Assembly: GCA_018883265.1 (NCBI GenBank)
Contig: VEQK01000015.1
Coordinates: forward strand, 1 to 43,636
Reading direction: 5' to 3'
Origin: Rhodocyclaceae bacterium
Lineage (GTDB): Bacteria > Pseudomonadota > Gammaproteobacteria > Burkholderiales > Rhodocyclaceae
Length of the DNA stretch: 43,636 nucleotides
Shown here piece by piece: positions 1 through 7,497 of this stretch (positions within the stretch are counted from its first letter, which is position 1; the number at the start of each line of letters is the position of its first letter). The notes below the pieces were generated by a model. It did not search any database. It saw nothing but the letters and a program-made list of their open reading frames with translations, and had not been told where the DNA came from. Both the position numbers and the translations under genes were made by a program.

Positions 1-100
1 CCAGTTCCGCTGTGGATATGTCGACCCCCATCCCGCCCACGATAATAGGGACTATTTCCTTCTTTCCTAACAATAATCGAAAATCATCAACACATTTCAT
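1..100 (-). CDS. Nitronate monooxygenase-like flavoprotein, N-terminal 33 codons (runs off the window)
   Basis: The reading frame opens with ATG at 98-100 on the minus strand and leaves the window at base 1. The 33 visible residues contain the segment PIIVGGMGVDIST, which matches the N-terminal FMN-binding strand and loop of the nitronate monooxygenase / 2-nitropropane dioxygenase TIM-barrel family (usual form PI-x-GGMG-V-x-S). A GAGG Shine-Dalgarno-like stretch lies just upstream of the ATG. Family members oxidise alkyl nitronates, or serve as enoyl-ACP reductases (FabK) or other NAD(P)H-flavin enzymes, so substrate cannot be told from this piece. Family call is moderately sure because the motif is characteristic; the exact function is unknown. 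Confidence 0.6.
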   Translation of the reverse strand, partial: MKCVDDFRLLLGKKEIVPIIVGGMGVDISTAEL

Positions 101-215
101 TGGAGCCTCGGGTCAACAGCTACGGCGCGTCTTCAGCAGACTGAAGTTACAGGGGTTACTCTACCCGATTTGATCTATTTGAACCGAGAAATTCGGTCGC
201 TGCATCCAGAATAAG
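101..215 (-). other. Short region between partial flavoprotein gene and IS element; possible gene tail
   Basis: No complete gene fits here. On the minus strand, an open frame enters from the IS border at 215 and reads LILDAATEFLGSNRSNRVE before a TAA at 157-159, so this could be the C-terminus of a gene interrupted by the IS. It is too short to identify. A perfect 6-bp hairpin (CTTCAG, 4-nt loop, CTGAAG) sits at 131-146, in the leader of the flavoprotein gene. Confidence 0.3.
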
Positions 216-240
216 TGGGCTGCACCTGGTTCAGTAGACA
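216..240. repeat. Terminal inverted repeat of the IS3 element (orfB-proximal end)
   Basis: Outer sequence TGGGCTGCACCTGGTTC; pairs with the repeat at 1433-1457, with about five mismatches over 25 bases. Starts with TG as is usual for IS3-family termini. Confidence 0.9.
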
Positions 241-245
241 CGAAC

Positions 246-1103
246 TTAAGCGAACTGCGCCTCCTCGAACTGTACCGGACTCACGTAGCCCAGAGTTGAA
301 TGTCGGCGTTTAGGGTTGTAGAAAGATTCGATGTAATCGAACACATCCGATCTGGCTTCTGATCGAGTGCGATAGACCTTTCGGCTTACCCGTTCAGTCT
401 TCATGGTGGAGAAGAAGCTCTCCATCGCCGAGTTGTCCCAGACCTCCCCAGCACGGCTCATGCTGCAGGTAATGCCTTGTTCCGCCAGCAATCTCTGGAA
501 TTGATCGCTGGTGTATTGGCTTCCCTGGTCTGAATGGTGCAGCAACTGATCCGGTTTGCCTCGACGCCAGATTGCCATCGTCAGGGCATCAGCGACCAAC
601 TGGGTGGTCATGCTCGATTGCATTGACCAGCCAACGATACGTCGGGAATAGAGATCCAGAACCACAGCAACGTAGAGCCAGCCTTCAGCGGTCCAGATAT
701 AGGTAAAGTCTGCGACCCATTTTTGGTTGGGAGCGCTGGCTTCAAATTGCCGGTCCAGGACATTGTCCGCGACGATGGAGCGGGTGCCTCGGTCAACGGG
801 GAGTCGCCGGCGCCTTGGCCGTGCACGAAGCGCCTGGCTGCGCATCAGACGTTCAATGCGATGCAGGCCACAGGCATAACCCAGCTCCAGAACATCACGC
901 CATACGCGCCTGGCTCCGTAAGTCCGGTCGCTGGCCATGAAGCTCTGGAACACTTTAGCGCCAATCACCTCATCCGCCAGACTCCGCTTACTCCGAGGCC
1001 TGGTGAGCCAGGCATAGAAGCCACTGCGGGACACACCGAGCGTCGCACATAAGAGATTCATGGGCCACGTACCTCGATGTTTCGCGATGAAGTCGAACTT
1101 CAT
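246..1103 (-). CDS. IS3-family transposase OrfB (DDE integrase core)
   Basis: 285 residues. The N-terminal third (about 1-100) is the HTH_21-type helical region with the GVSRSGFYAW signature. The rve integrase core follows, with catalytic D132 in WVADFTYI, D192 in HHSDQGSQY and E228 in NSAMESFFSTMKTE, then the C-terminal YNPKRRHSTLGY-x-P-x-FE motif typical of the family. All key residues are present. The ATG overlaps the stop of orfA by four bases. In IS3 elements the working transposase is usually the OrfAB fusion made by -1 frameshifting, and the A7G run at 1132-1139 would allow it. Orientation is minus, the same as the interrupted MFS gene. Confidence 0.95.
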   Translation of the reverse strand: MKFDFIAKHRGTWPMNLLCATLGVSRSGFYAWLTRPRSKRSLADEVIGAKVFQSFMASDRTYGARRVWRDVLELGYACGLHRIERLMRSQALRARPRRRRLPVDRGTRSIVADNVLDRQFEASAPNQKWVADFTYIWTAEGWLYVAVVLDLYSRRIVGWSMQSSMTTQLVADALTMAIWRRGKPDQLLHHSDQGSQYTSDQFQRLLAEQGITCSMSRAGEVWDNSAMESFFSTMKTERVSRKVYRTRSEARSDVFDYIESFYNPKRRHSTLGYVSPVQFEEAQFA

Positions 1104-1396
1104 ATCGACTCCTTGGCGAAGTACGCTGCGGCTTTTTTTAGGATGTCCCGCTCCATCTTGAGCTTGGCGACTTCTTTCTGGAGCCGGGCAATCTCTTCTT
1201 GCTCAGGCTTCATCTTGCCTAAGCCAGGGAACGCATCTACAGGATCTGCTGTCATTTCCCGCACCCAGCGGCGCAATACAGTCTCGCCAACATCCAAATC
1301 TCTGGCGGCTTGAGATACCGATACGCCGCGATCCTGGATTAGCCTGACAGCTTCGACCTTAAATTCCTTGCTGAACTTCCTTCTGGTAATGACCAT
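1100..1396 (-). CDS. IS3-family transposase OrfA (helix-turn-helix, leucine zipper)
   Basis: 98 residues, family-typical length. Residues about 1-55 form the HTH_Tnp_1 domain (RRKFSKEFKVEAVRL ... VSVSQAARDLDVGETVLRRWV) that binds the terminal repeats. Residues about 65-90 (EEIARLQKEVAKLKMERDILKKA) have the heptad pattern of the leucine zipper used for OrfA/OrfAB multimerisation. The ILKK codons contain seven A then G (minus strand, 1139 to 1132), the classical slippery heptamer that would give an OrfAB fusion. Stop overlaps the orfB start. OrfA alone normally acts as a regulator or inhibitor of transposition. Confidence 0.94.
   Translation of the reverse strand: MVITRRKFSKEFKVEAVRLIQDRGVSVSQAARDLDVGETVLRRWVREMTADPVDAFPGLGKMKPEQEEIARLQKEVAKLKMERDILKKAAAYFAKESI
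1132..1139 (-). promoter_or_regulatory. Probable programmed -1 frameshift site (A7G) in the IS3 element
   Basis: Seven consecutive A then G on the minus strand, about 30 bases before the orfA stop, matching the A6G slippery heptamer used by IS3-family elements to make OrfAB. The position and frames (orfB is -1 relative to orfA) fit; frameshifting itself is inferred. Confidence 0.7.
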
Positions 1397-1432
1397 TTAA
1401 ATACTCCGGTTGGATATGACACCTTAACAAAG

Positions 1433-1457
1433 TGTCTTCCAAACCGGGTGCAGCCCA
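1433..1457. repeat. Terminal inverted repeat of the IS3 element (orfA-proximal end)
   Basis: Reverse complement begins TGGGCTGCACCCGGTTTG and pairs with 216-240. It lies upstream of orfA, so the element's promoter should be at 1397-1457. Confidence 0.9.
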
Positions 1458-1565
1458 ATACAAAGGCATCAACGGATAAAGCATTTCGCTGGCACTATCG
1501 TTCACAAAGCTGATCAAACCAATCAGCCAGACCGTGCGGGGCATGTGCTTTAACTGCTCAAACAT
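1458..1565 (-). pseudogene. MFS transporter, 5' remnant truncated by the IS element
   Basis: Thirty-six codons from an ATG at 1563-1565 read MFEQLKHMPRTVWLIGLISF and continue VNDSASEMLYPLMPLY before running directly into the IS right end, where the frame stops inside IS sequence. The pattern VWLIGLISFVNDSASEMLYPL is typical of the first transmembrane helix of one MFS subgroup (W-x-L-G-x-x-SFxND-x-ASEMxYPL). The rest of the gene is not found on the far side of the IS, so the gene was not simply interrupted but lost its 3' part. It begins 10 bases after the stop of the GDT1-type gene and was probably its operon partner. No strong ribosome binding site is visible. Confidence 0.7.
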
Positions 1566-1575
1566 GCGATTGAGC

Positions 1576-2157
1576 TTACGCCGGAAACAGTGAAGCGCCA
1601 ACGCCCATCAGTGTGGCCACACCCAGCAGCGCAAAGACCCCAGCGGCAACCCCGTGCACCAACCGCATGGGGATCTTCTTCGCCAACTTGTCGCCAACAA
1701 ACACGGCCGGCACATCGGCAATCAGCATGCCCAGCGTCGTACCGATAACCACCATAATCGGATCCGGATAATGCGCCGCCATCGCCACCGTCGCGATCTG
1801 TGTCTTGTCACCCATCTCGGCCAGAAAAAATGTGATCGCCGTCGCCCCAAAAACACCGAAGCGTTTGGCAACCATCTCCTCATCTTCTTCGATTTCATCG
1901 GGAATCAGCGTCCAGATCGCCATACCGATGAATGAGGCGCCAAGTACCCAGCGCAGAATGTCCGGGCTCACATTGGAGGTAATCCACGCCCCGAGAGCAC
2001 CCGCCAGTCCATGATTAAGCACCGTGGCCACCAGAATGCCGAGAATGATGGGCACGGGCTTCTTAAAACGCGCCGCTAACAAAAAAGCGAGCAACTGGGT
2101 CTTATCGCCAATTTCTGCCAGGGCCACAACGCCCGTAGAAAGAAGTAGTGCTTCCAT
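1576..2157 (-). CDS. GDT1/TMEM165 (UPF0016) family cation transporter, probable Mn2+ exporter
   Basis: 193 residues from the ATG at 2155-2157, chosen because AAGGAAA lies 7-8 bases upstream and because sequence further 5' is riboswitch. Two copies of the family hallmark E-x-G-D-K-T are present: ALAEIGDKTQLLAF near the N-terminus and FLAEMGDKTQIATV in the second half. Each heads an inverted three-helix repeat, giving six to seven membrane segments, with an acidic linker (EIEEDEE) in the middle. Bacterial members such as Vibrio MneA export manganese; others are linked to Ca2+/Mn2+ homeostasis. The manganese riboswitch just upstream strongly supports Mn2+ export here. Expression should rise when Mn2+ is high. 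Confidence 0.92.
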   Translation of the reverse strand: MEALLLSTGVVALAEIGDKTQLLAFLLAARFKKPVPIILGILVATVLNHGLAGALGAWITSNVSPDILRWVLGASFIGMAIWTLIPDEIEEDEEMVAKRFGVFGATAITFFLAEMGDKTQIATVAMAAHYPDPIMVVIGTTLGMLIADVPAVFVGDKLAKKIPMRLVHGVAAGVFALLGVATLMGVGASLFPA

Positions 2158-2180
2158 GATGTTTCCTTGGCTGGTCGAAG

Positions 2181-2227
2181 ACAAAAGATCACAATGCTCC
2201 CCCAGCCATGATGGAAGCAAGTGATCT
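2181..2227 (-). terminator. Intrinsic terminator forming the riboswitch expression platform
   Basis: On the minus strand AGATCAC (2227-2221) pairs with GTGATCT (2192-2186). The inner pairing GCTTCC/GGGAGC extends the stem, and the transcript then reads UUUUGU. The hairpin begins immediately after the aptamer's conserved GCAAGACC block, so it could be formed in competition with the aptamer. It lies between aptamer and start codon, as expected for transcriptional control of the transporter gene. Confidence 0.7.
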
Positions 2228-2328
2228 AAGGTCTTGCCAAGTTCTACGACCGCTAGCGCCATGGCTTTTTGTGCCAAGTATGTTGACGCAAGCATCTTCC
2301 GAAGAAGACAGGCTACTCCCCAAAGAGC
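2225..2328 (-). promoter_or_regulatory. yybP-ykoY (manganese) riboswitch aptamer upstream of the GDT1-type gene
   Basis: The leader carries, in order, the conserved blocks of this riboswitch class: GGGGAGTAGCC (2321-2311), a UUCG-capped variable hairpin (CTTCTTCGGAAG), CGTCAACATACTTGGC (2288-2273) and GGCAAGACC (2238-2230). This class binds Mn2+ directly and turns on Mn2+ exporters (mntP, alx, TMEM165-type genes). A consensus -10 box lies just upstream, and a terminator hairpin just downstream. I rely on remembered consensus blocks; a covariance-model search was not possible. Confidence 0.87.
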
Positions 2329-2334
2329 AGGCGG

Positions 2335-2340
2335 ATTATA
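2335..2340 (-). promoter_or_regulatory. -10 box (TATAAT) of the riboswitch transcript
   Basis: A perfect TATAAT on the minus strand, placed so transcription would start about 2328, right before the aptamer. No good -35 hexamer is visible at 16-18 bases, so strength is uncertain. Confidence 0.55.
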
Positions 2341-2420
2341 CCTGTCTTTGTATTACGAGGTTATTTCAGAGGCGCTACGAAGCGGATCGTTCAACATTCA
2401 ACGCCAACAGGTGTGCGTGT

Positions 2421-2579
2421 TTATTGTTCGTGGTCGAGCTTAGTCTTGTGCTTGGCGCTGCGAATGAGCCGCGCCGCTTTGCGTCGATCGATCTCGACCT
2501 TAGGCCGGTACAGGCTGCTCGTTAGCGCCTTGGCGACAGGGTTCGGGCGTTTCTGGCGACGGCGGGCACGTTTGCTCAA
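2421..2579 (-). CDS. arfA: ArfA-like alternative ribosome-rescue factor (small basic protein)
   Basis: 52 residues starting at TTG (2577-2579). The TTG overlaps the TGA of the MFS gene in the form TTGA, with AAGGA 9 bases upstream, so translation looks coupled. The protein is very basic. It contains RPNPVAKALTSSLYRPKVEI followed by RRK and KHK, which aligns with the conserved ArfA core of E. coli (DNAIEALLHDPLFRQRVE-x-NKK ... KGKH). ArfA releases ribosomes stalled on non-stop mRNAs by recruiting RF2, as a backup to tmRNA. In E. coli its mRNA is itself truncated within the gene; here a 5-bp GGCGC/GCGCC hairpin is possible near the 3' end but is not convincing. Family assignment rests on this short motif. 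Confidence 0.68.
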   Translation of the reverse strand: MSKRARRRQKRPNPVAKALTSSLYRPKVEIDRRKAARLIRSAKHKTKLDHEQ

Positions 2580-3793
2580 GATGGCTTTCCTTCATGAATA
2601 GTCACACGCCCAACCCAAACTGCGGCCATGACATTGAAGCTGGCCGCGACAAGCCCGACCCAGCCGTACCCACTGATGAAGCCATCCGGGCTTTGGGTGA
2701 TGAACACCCCGCCCACCATACTGGCCAGGCCCATGGCCATGGATTGCACGGTAGCGTTGAGCGAGAGGAAGGTGCCCCGCGCTTGCGGTTTGACGGCGGC
2801 ACCGACGATGGCCAGCAGGGGCACCATACGGCCAGAGACCAGGACAAAGAAGAGCGTGGTGACGGCCAGCCAGATTACCAGCGAGACCTGAGCCAGCGTC
2901 GTAACGAGCAATACGGGTATACAAGCGCCTATCGCGACGATGCGGAAGACCATGACTTTGCCGAAGCGGTCTGCCATCGCCCCGATGAAGCGCGCGGTGA
3001 TGAGGGTTGCGGCACCGCCCAGAAAATAAATCGCGGGGATTTGATTGCTGGCGATGCCGACATTGGCGATGGTGTAGAGCGTGATGTAGGGAATGACGGT
3101 AAAACCACCCAAGATGACCAGACAGGTGAGCATCATGGCGCGCAGATGATTCGGCTCGACGGCAACGCGCAGCATCTGGCGAATCGCCCGCGCTTCACGC
3201 CGGGTGTCGAGATGCGCCCGAAAGTCTGGCAAGGCGCGATAGCCAAACCAGATGAGGCCGGCACTGATGAGAGTGATCAGCACAAAGGGGGCTTGCCAGC
3301 CCAGCGCATCGGCCAGCAACAACGAGAACGGGACACCGGCAATACTGGATACCGAAAAGGCCGTGGCCACATAGCCTGTCGCTTTGGCCCGCCGTTCAAA
3401 AGGAATGGCATCCGCCACCATGGTGTGTACCAGAGCGCCCATCATGCCGCCGAAGACCCCGGCCAGACCGCGCGCGATGAGCAAGGTGAGAAAACCGGGC
3501 GACAACGCGCAGAGCAAGGTGGCCACCGCAAACGCCGCAAAGATGGCCAATAAGAAACGCTTGCGTTCGAATCGATCAACAATGGGGGCGATGAGCAACC
3601 CGGCCGCCGCTGCACTGAAACTGTAGCTGGCCACCAGCAACGCGAATTCATCCGTCGTAATACTGAGGGCGCTGATGAGGAACGGCCCCAGTGGCATCAT
3701 GATCATGAAATCCAGCACATGGCAGAACTGAACGCCGGCCAGAATGAGCAGCATGGCGCGCTCAGCGTGCGCCAGCTGCAGTCGTTGCGTCAT
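2576..3793 (-). CDS. MFS transporter, 12-TM, drug/sugar-efflux-like
   Basis: 405 residues from the ATG at 3791-3793 (MTQRLQLAHAERAML), 10 bases after the cysS stop. The first half shows LLILAGVQFCHVLDFMIMMPLGPFL (TM1), and the motif-A region DRFERKRFLL between TM2 and TM3 with the usual GlyAsp partly replaced. ARGLAGVFGGMMGAL and RGTFLSLNATVQSMAMGLASMVGG are also present, all typical of AraJ/proton-antiport MFS exporters. Substrate is unknown. Co-transcription with cysS is likely from spacing, but a functional link is not obvious. The stop overlaps the start of the ArfA-like gene. Confidence 0.85.
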   Translation of the reverse strand: MTQRLQLAHAERAMLLILAGVQFCHVLDFMIMMPLGPFLISALSITTDEFALLVASYSFSAAAAGLLIAPIVDRFERKRFLLAIFAAFAVATLLCALSPGFLTLLIARGLAGVFGGMMGALVHTMVADAIPFERRAKATGYVATAFSVSSIAGVPFSLLLADALGWQAPFVLITLISAGLIWFGYRALPDFRAHLDTRREARAIRQMLRVAVEPNHLRAMMLTCLVILGGFTVIPYITLYTIANVGIASNQIPAIYFLGGAATLITARFIGAMADRFGKVMVFRIVAIGACIPVLLVTTLAQVSLVIWLAVTTLFFVLVSGRMVPLLAIVGAAVKPQARGTFLSLNATVQSMAMGLASMVGGVFITQSPDGFISGYGWVGLVAASFNVMAAVWVGRVTIHEGKPS

Positions 3794-3803
3794 GGTGTGT
3801 TGA

Positions 3804-5201
3804 TCAGGCGCGACGCCAGATCGTGCCCTGCGGGGTATCTTCGAGGACAACGCCGGCGTCGAGCAAGTCTTTACGCACACGATCGGCCGTGGCGAAATCT
3901 TTGGCTTTGCGTGCGTCGAGACGCTCCTGGATTTTGGCTTCGATCTGCTCGGGCGCAAGGCCTTCGGCATCGGCACCCGTAGAGCGTTGCAAGAAGGCCT
4001 CCGGCGCACGTTGCAACAGGCCCAACAAACCGGCTAATGCTTTGAGCTGACCGGCCAGCGCACCACTTTGTTCGCGATTCACCGCTTGCGCCAGTTCGAA
4101 CAACACGGCCATGGCTTCCGGCGTATTGAAGTCGTCGTTCATGGCGTCGGCAAACTTCTGGCCATATGGGCTGTTCCAGTCGACTCCCGCATCGGCGCCA
4201 GGGACCGGGGTTACGTTTCGCAGCGCCGTGTATAAACGTTCCAATGCATTGGCGGCATCGTCCAGATGCGATGTCGAATAGTTCAGCGGGCTGCGGTACT
4301 GCGCGCGCAGAATAAAGAAGCGGATGATTTCCGGGTCATAGACCTTGAGCACATCGCGGATGGTGAAGAAGTTGCCGAGCGACTTGGACATCTTCTCTTC
4401 GATGCCGTCTTTTTCGACACGGATGAAGCCGTTGTGCATCCAGATGTTGGCAAAGGTGCCGCCGTGGGCACCTTCGGACTGGGCGATTTCGTTCTCGTGG
4501 TGCGGGAACTGCAGGTCCGCCCCGCCGCCGTGGATATCAAAGTGATTGCCGAGCAGCGCACTGCTCATCGCCGAACACTCGATATGCCAGCCCGGGCGAC
4601 CATCGCCCCAGGGTGAGGCCCAGGCGGGTTCACCGGCTTTGGCATGCTTCCAGAGCACAAAGTCGAGCGGGTCTTCTTTGGCGCCGGCCACCGCCACGCG
4701 CTCGCCCGCCCGCAGATCGTCCAGCGATTTACCGGATAGCTTGCCGTAACCGGGGAATTTGCGCACGGCAAAGTTGACGTCGCCATCGCCGCCCTGATAG
4801 GCCAAGCCTTTGTTTTCCAACGTGCCGATCAGATCCAGCATTTCTGGCACGTAGTCGGTGGCGCGCGGTTCCTGGCTCGGGCGTAGCACGCCCAGCGCAT
4901 CGCTGTCTTCGTGCATGGCGGCGATGTAACGATCGGTCAGTTGCTGGATCGTTTCGCCCCGCTCTTTGGCGCGATGGATGATCTTGTCGTCGATGTCGGT
5001 GATATTGCGCACGTACTCGACCTGGTAGCCCTGCGCCATCAGCCAGCGATAGACCATATCGAAGACCACCATGACCCGGGCGTGACCCAGGTGACAGAAG
5101 TCATACACGGTCATGCCGCAGACGTACATGCGCACCTGCCCCGGATGGATCGGTTCTAACGGGGTTTTTTCACGGGCAAGGGTGTTATAGATCGACAGCA
5201 T
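3804..5201 (-). CDS. cysS: Cysteinyl-tRNA synthetase
   Basis: 465 residues, the normal length for CysRS. It charges tRNA-Cys with cysteine in the cytoplasm. Visible class I features: C29 in YVCGMTVYD (zinc ligand), the HIGH signature as HLGH at 37-40, zinc ligands C209 in WHIECSAMS and H234 in FPHHENE, and KMSKS at 270-274. The C-terminal region has the DALR-like helical domain and ends [10 protein letters not shown], characteristic of bacterial CysRS. The start ATG is at the conserved position before LSIYNTL. It is divergent from ppiB (83 bases apart) and heads the operon with the MFS and ArfA-like genes. Confidence 0.98.
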   Translation of the reverse strand: MLSIYNTLAREKTPLEPIHPGQVRMYVCGMTVYDFCHLGHARVMVVFDMVYRWLMAQGYQVEYVRNITDIDDKIIHRAKERGETIQQLTDRYIAAMHEDSDALGVLRPSQEPRATDYVPEMLDLIGTLENKGLAYQGGDGDVNFAVRKFPGYGKLSGKSLDDLRAGERVAVAGAKEDPLDFVLWKHAKAGEPAWASPWGDGRPGWHIECSAMSSALLGNHFDIHGGGADLQFPHHENEIAQSEGAHGGTFANIWMHNGFIRVEKDGIEEKMSKSLGNFFTIRDVLKVYDPEIIRFFILRAQYRSPLNYSTSHLDDAANALERLYTALRNVTPVPGADAGVDWNSPYGQKFADAMNDDFNTPEAMAVLFELAQAVNREQSGALAGQLKALAGLLGLLQRAPEAFLQRSTGADAEGLAPEQIEAKIQERLDARKAKDFATADRVRKDLLDAGVVLEDTPQGTIWRRA

Positions 5202-5284
5202 GGGGGCGTAACCAGAGAGAAATGCAGATAAAATGCGTCTTTGAATATAGCACGACCAACGGCATCCCCAAGGAGAAAGCTTTC

Positions 5285-5782
5285 ATGCAAACCGTCATCC
5301 TCAACACCAACTACGGCCCGATCACGCTCGAACTCGACAATGAACACGCGCCGGTATCGGTGGCTAATTTTCTGACCTATGCCCGCGATGGCCACTACAA
5401 CAACACGATTTTTCATCGCGTGATCAACGGCTTCATGATCCAGGGCGGTGGTTTCGAGCCGGGCATGAAGCAAAAACCCACCAACGCGCCGATCAAGAAC
5501 GAAGCCAACAATGGCCTGAAGAACACGACCGGCACCATCGCCATGGCACGTACCAACGACCCGCAATCGGCGACCGCCCAGTTCTTTATTAATGTCGCCG
5601 ACAACGATTTCCTGAACTTCAAGAGCGAAACCCCGCAGGGCTGGGGCTATGCCGTGTTCGGCAAAGTGACTGATGGCATGGACACCGTCAACAAGATCAA
5701 GGCGGTGAAGACCGGCACCAGCGGTTTCCATCAAGACGTACCCAAGGAAGACGTGGTGATCCAGTCGGTTACCGTTAAATGA
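5285..5782 (+). CDS. ppiB: Cytoplasmic peptidyl-prolyl cis-trans isomerase B (cyclophilin)
   Basis: 165 residues starting at the ATG at 5285, preferred because AAGGAG lies at 5270-5275 and the protein then begins [17 protein letters not shown] as in bacterial PpiB. Cyclophilin core residues are visible: [14 protein letters not shown] (active-site Arg, Phe, Met, Gln), [17 protein letters not shown] and GYAVFGKV-x-DGMD. There is no signal peptide, so it acts in the cytoplasm as a proline isomerase in protein folding. The stop overlaps the lpxH ATG by four bases (ATGA), indicating an operon. Confidence 0.97.
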   Translation: MQTVILNTNYGPITLELDNEHAPVSVANFLTYARDGHYNNTIFHRVINGFMIQGGGFEPGMKQKPTNAPIKNEANNGLKNTTGTIAMARTNDPQSATAQFFINVADNDFLNFKSETPQGWGYAVFGKVTDGMDTVNKIKAVKTGTSGFHQDVPKEDVVIQSVTVK

Positions 5783-6519
5783 TCTTCTTTGCGTCCGATG
5801 TTCATTTGTCATCGGACACTCCGGCGATTACGGCACGCTTCCTGGGTTTTCTGGAGTGCGCCCGCCGGGAAGCTGCAGCGGTTTATCTGCTGGGCGATAT
5901 TTTTGAGGCCTGGGTCGGCGATGAAGACCTGAAGCGTCGCGCCTACCAACCGGTTTTTAAAGCCCTGCGCGAACTGACCGAGGCCGGGGTGGCCGTGTAC
6001 TTTATGGCCGGCAACCGCGATTTTCTGGTCAGTGATCAGGCCCTTGCCAAACTGGGCGTACACCCCCTCCCCGATCCTTACGTGCTGTCGCTGCCCAACT
6101 GGCAGTTTGTGCTGACCCATGGGGATCTCTACTGTACCGACGATGTGGCCTATCAGCGCTATCGCGCCATGGTGCACGACCCCAAAATCCAGACCAAATT
6201 CCTGAACTACCCCTACTGGGTGCGCCGGATTATCGCGCGTTGGCTACGATGGAAGAGCGAGGGGCGTCGTTACAACGCCGAGACCCTGGCCATGACCGAT
6301 GTATCGGAGGCCACGGTCGAAGACGAAGCCCGCCGTTTTGGCTATGCCACGATCATCCACGGCCATACCCACCGCCCGGCGACCCACGACCTCATCGTCG
6401 ATGGCATTCATGTGGAACGCTGGGTGCTGGCCGATTGGTCCAGCGAACGGGGCGAGTACCTGGCCTGGGATGAGCACGCCGAGGCCGAAGACGCCCGACT
6501 TACCCGCCACACTATTTAA
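5779..6519 (+). CDS. lpxH: UDP-2,3-diacylglucosamine diphosphatase LpxH
   Basis: 246 residues. Cleaves UDP-2,3-diacylglucosamine to lipid X and UMP in lipid A synthesis, at the inner face of the cytoplasmic membrane. Calcineurin-like phosphoesterase metal ligands are all present: D7 and H9 (SDVHL), D40 ([13 protein letters not shown]), N79 (GNRDF), H114 ([10 protein letters not shown]), and H194 and H196 (HGHTHRP). ATG is fixed by the four-base overlap with ppiB. ppiB-lpxH linkage is common in proteobacteria. The presence of LpxH confirms a Gram-negative outer membrane with lipid A. Confidence 0.97.
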   Translation: MIFFASDVHLSSDTPAITARFLGFLECARREAAAVYLLGDIFEAWVGDEDLKRRAYQPVFKALRELTEAGVAVYFMAGNRDFLVSDQALAKLGVHPLPDPYVLSLPNWQFVLTHGDLYCTDDVAYQRYRAMVHDPKIQTKFLNYPYWVRRIIARWLRWKSEGRRYNAETLAMTDVSEATVEDEARRFGYATIIHGHTHRPATHDLIVDGIHVERWVLADWSSERGEYLAWDEHAEAEDARLTRHTI

Positions 6520-6555
6520 TAGCGGCTTCATAAGCCACCGTTAAGCTCTATCGGC

Positions 6556-6585
6556 TTGAATATGAATTATCAGCTACCATATAGG
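6556..6585 (+). promoter_or_regulatory. Putative sigma-70 promoter for the BI-1/YccA gene
   Basis: TTGAAT (6556-6561) and TATAGG (6580-6585), 18 bases apart, about 50 bases before the ATG of the membrane protein gene and after the lpxH stop. A reasonable but not perfect match. Confidence 0.45.
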
Positions 6586-6637
6586 CGCTGAAACGCTCCG
6601 ATTGTTTTAGCATTCTGTTTTCATTGAGGAATTAGCC

Positions 6638-7333
6638 ATGGATATTCGCACAACACCCTCTCTCGGCGGAATCACCATCAATGCCGGCCGCAATCAGGTA
6701 TTGCGCAACACCTATTGGCTGCTCGCGCTGTCGCTGATCCCGACCGTCATTGGCGCCATGGTGGGTATGGCCGCCAACGTGCCGATGCTGATGGCCGGTA
6801 GCCCGATCATGGGCGTGCTGCTGTTTTTCGGTATCGCCTTCGCCTTCATGTGGGGCATTCAGCGCAATCGAAACAGCGCGACGGGTGTTCTCCTGCTGCT
6901 GGGCTTCACCTTCTTTATGGGCGTTATGCTCTCGCAGATCTTGAGTGTTGCCCTCGGCATGACCAATGGCGGCGCACTGATCGCCATGGCGGGCAGCGCT
7001 ACGGCGGCGATCTTCTTCTCGCTGGCCATGTACACCAGCGTCAGCAAGCGTGACTTCAGCTTCATGGGTAACTTTCTGTTTGCCGGGCTGATTCTGCTGA
7101 TTATTGCTTCGCTGGCCAATATTTTCCTGGCCATTCCGGCCATGGCGATCGCCATCTCGGCGATTGGCGCCCTGCTCTTTACCGGCTACCTGTTGTATGA
7201 CCTGAGCCGCATCGTCAATGGCGGTGAAACCAACTACATCACGGCCACCCTGGCGGTGTACCTGGATATCTACAACCTGTTCGTCAGTCTGTTGAACCTG
7301 CTGATGATCTTTAACGGCAACGACCGCGACTAA
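6638..7333 (+). CDS. Bax inhibitor-1 / YccA family integral membrane protein
   Basis: 231 residues with seven predicted membrane helices. ATG at 6638 is preceded by GAGGAA. Family features: the N-terminal LRNTYWLLALSLIPT, central MYTSVSKRDFSFMGNFLFAGL, and the C-terminal LLFTGYLLYDLSRIVNGGETNYITATLAVYLDIYNLFVSLLNLL, in which the conserved acidic pair and YLDIxNLF are typical of BI-1/YbhL/YccA proteins. In E. coli YccA modulates FtsH; bacterial BI-1 homologues (BsYetJ) leak Ca2+ in a pH-dependent way. The exact role here is unknown. It is a single-gene unit closed by a strong terminator. Confidence 0.93.
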   Translation: MDIRTTPSLGGITINAGRNQVLRNTYWLLALSLIPTVIGAMVGMAANVPMLMAGSPIMGVLLFFGIAFAFMWGIQRNRNSATGVLLLLGFTFFMGVMLSQILSVALGMTNGGALIAMAGSATAAIFFSLAMYTSVSKRDFSFMGNFLFAGLILLIIASLANIFLAIPAMAIAISAIGALLFTGYLLYDLSRIVNGGETNYITATLAVYLDIYNLFVSLLNLLMIFNGNDRD

Positions 7334-7352
7334 GTCGCGGTAGCCGCCCCGA

Positions 7353-7380
7353 AGGAGCCCTCTGGGGCTCCTTTTTTATT
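7353..7380 (+). terminator. Intrinsic terminator after the BI-1/YccA gene
   Basis: AGGAGCCC (7353-7360), 4-nt loop, GGGCTCCT (7365-7372), followed by a run of six T. Twenty bases after the stop. Confidence 0.93.
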
Positions 7381-7497
7381 AAAAATCAATAAGTTGTAAA
7401 TTTTTGGTCAAACCTGTCAACGCCGCCCGCCCTTAACGCGTTATTTGCCCTACGCGGTCTGTAATTCGGGCCGATTACCGAATAGAGGTTGAGTAAA

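Larger units (their letters stand above)
216..1457 (-). mobile_element. IS3-family insertion sequence, complete (about 1.24 kb)
   Basis: The element is bounded by imperfect 25-bp inverted repeats at 216-240 and 1433-1457, both starting TGGGCTGCACC at the outer edge and ending AGACA inside. Between them lie orfA and orfB in the arrangement usual for IS3-family elements, with a run of seven A followed by G near the end of orfA as a likely programmed -1 frameshift site. Both frames are intact, so the copy may be active. The flanking trinucleotides (AAG on the left, ATA on the right) do not match, so the normal 3-4 bp target duplication is missing. The right flank is a truncated MFS gene and the left flank is unrelated to it. 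Confidence 0.93.

Noticed and set aside
2158-2295. A 46-codon N-terminal extension of the GDT1-type protein
   Set aside because: This DNA is the riboswitch and terminator; the good ribosome binding site and family start are at 2157.
2594-3553. A 319-codon open frame opposite the MFS transporter
   Set aside because: Translation is hydrophilic His/Asp/Arg-rich text typical of the antisense of membrane helices.
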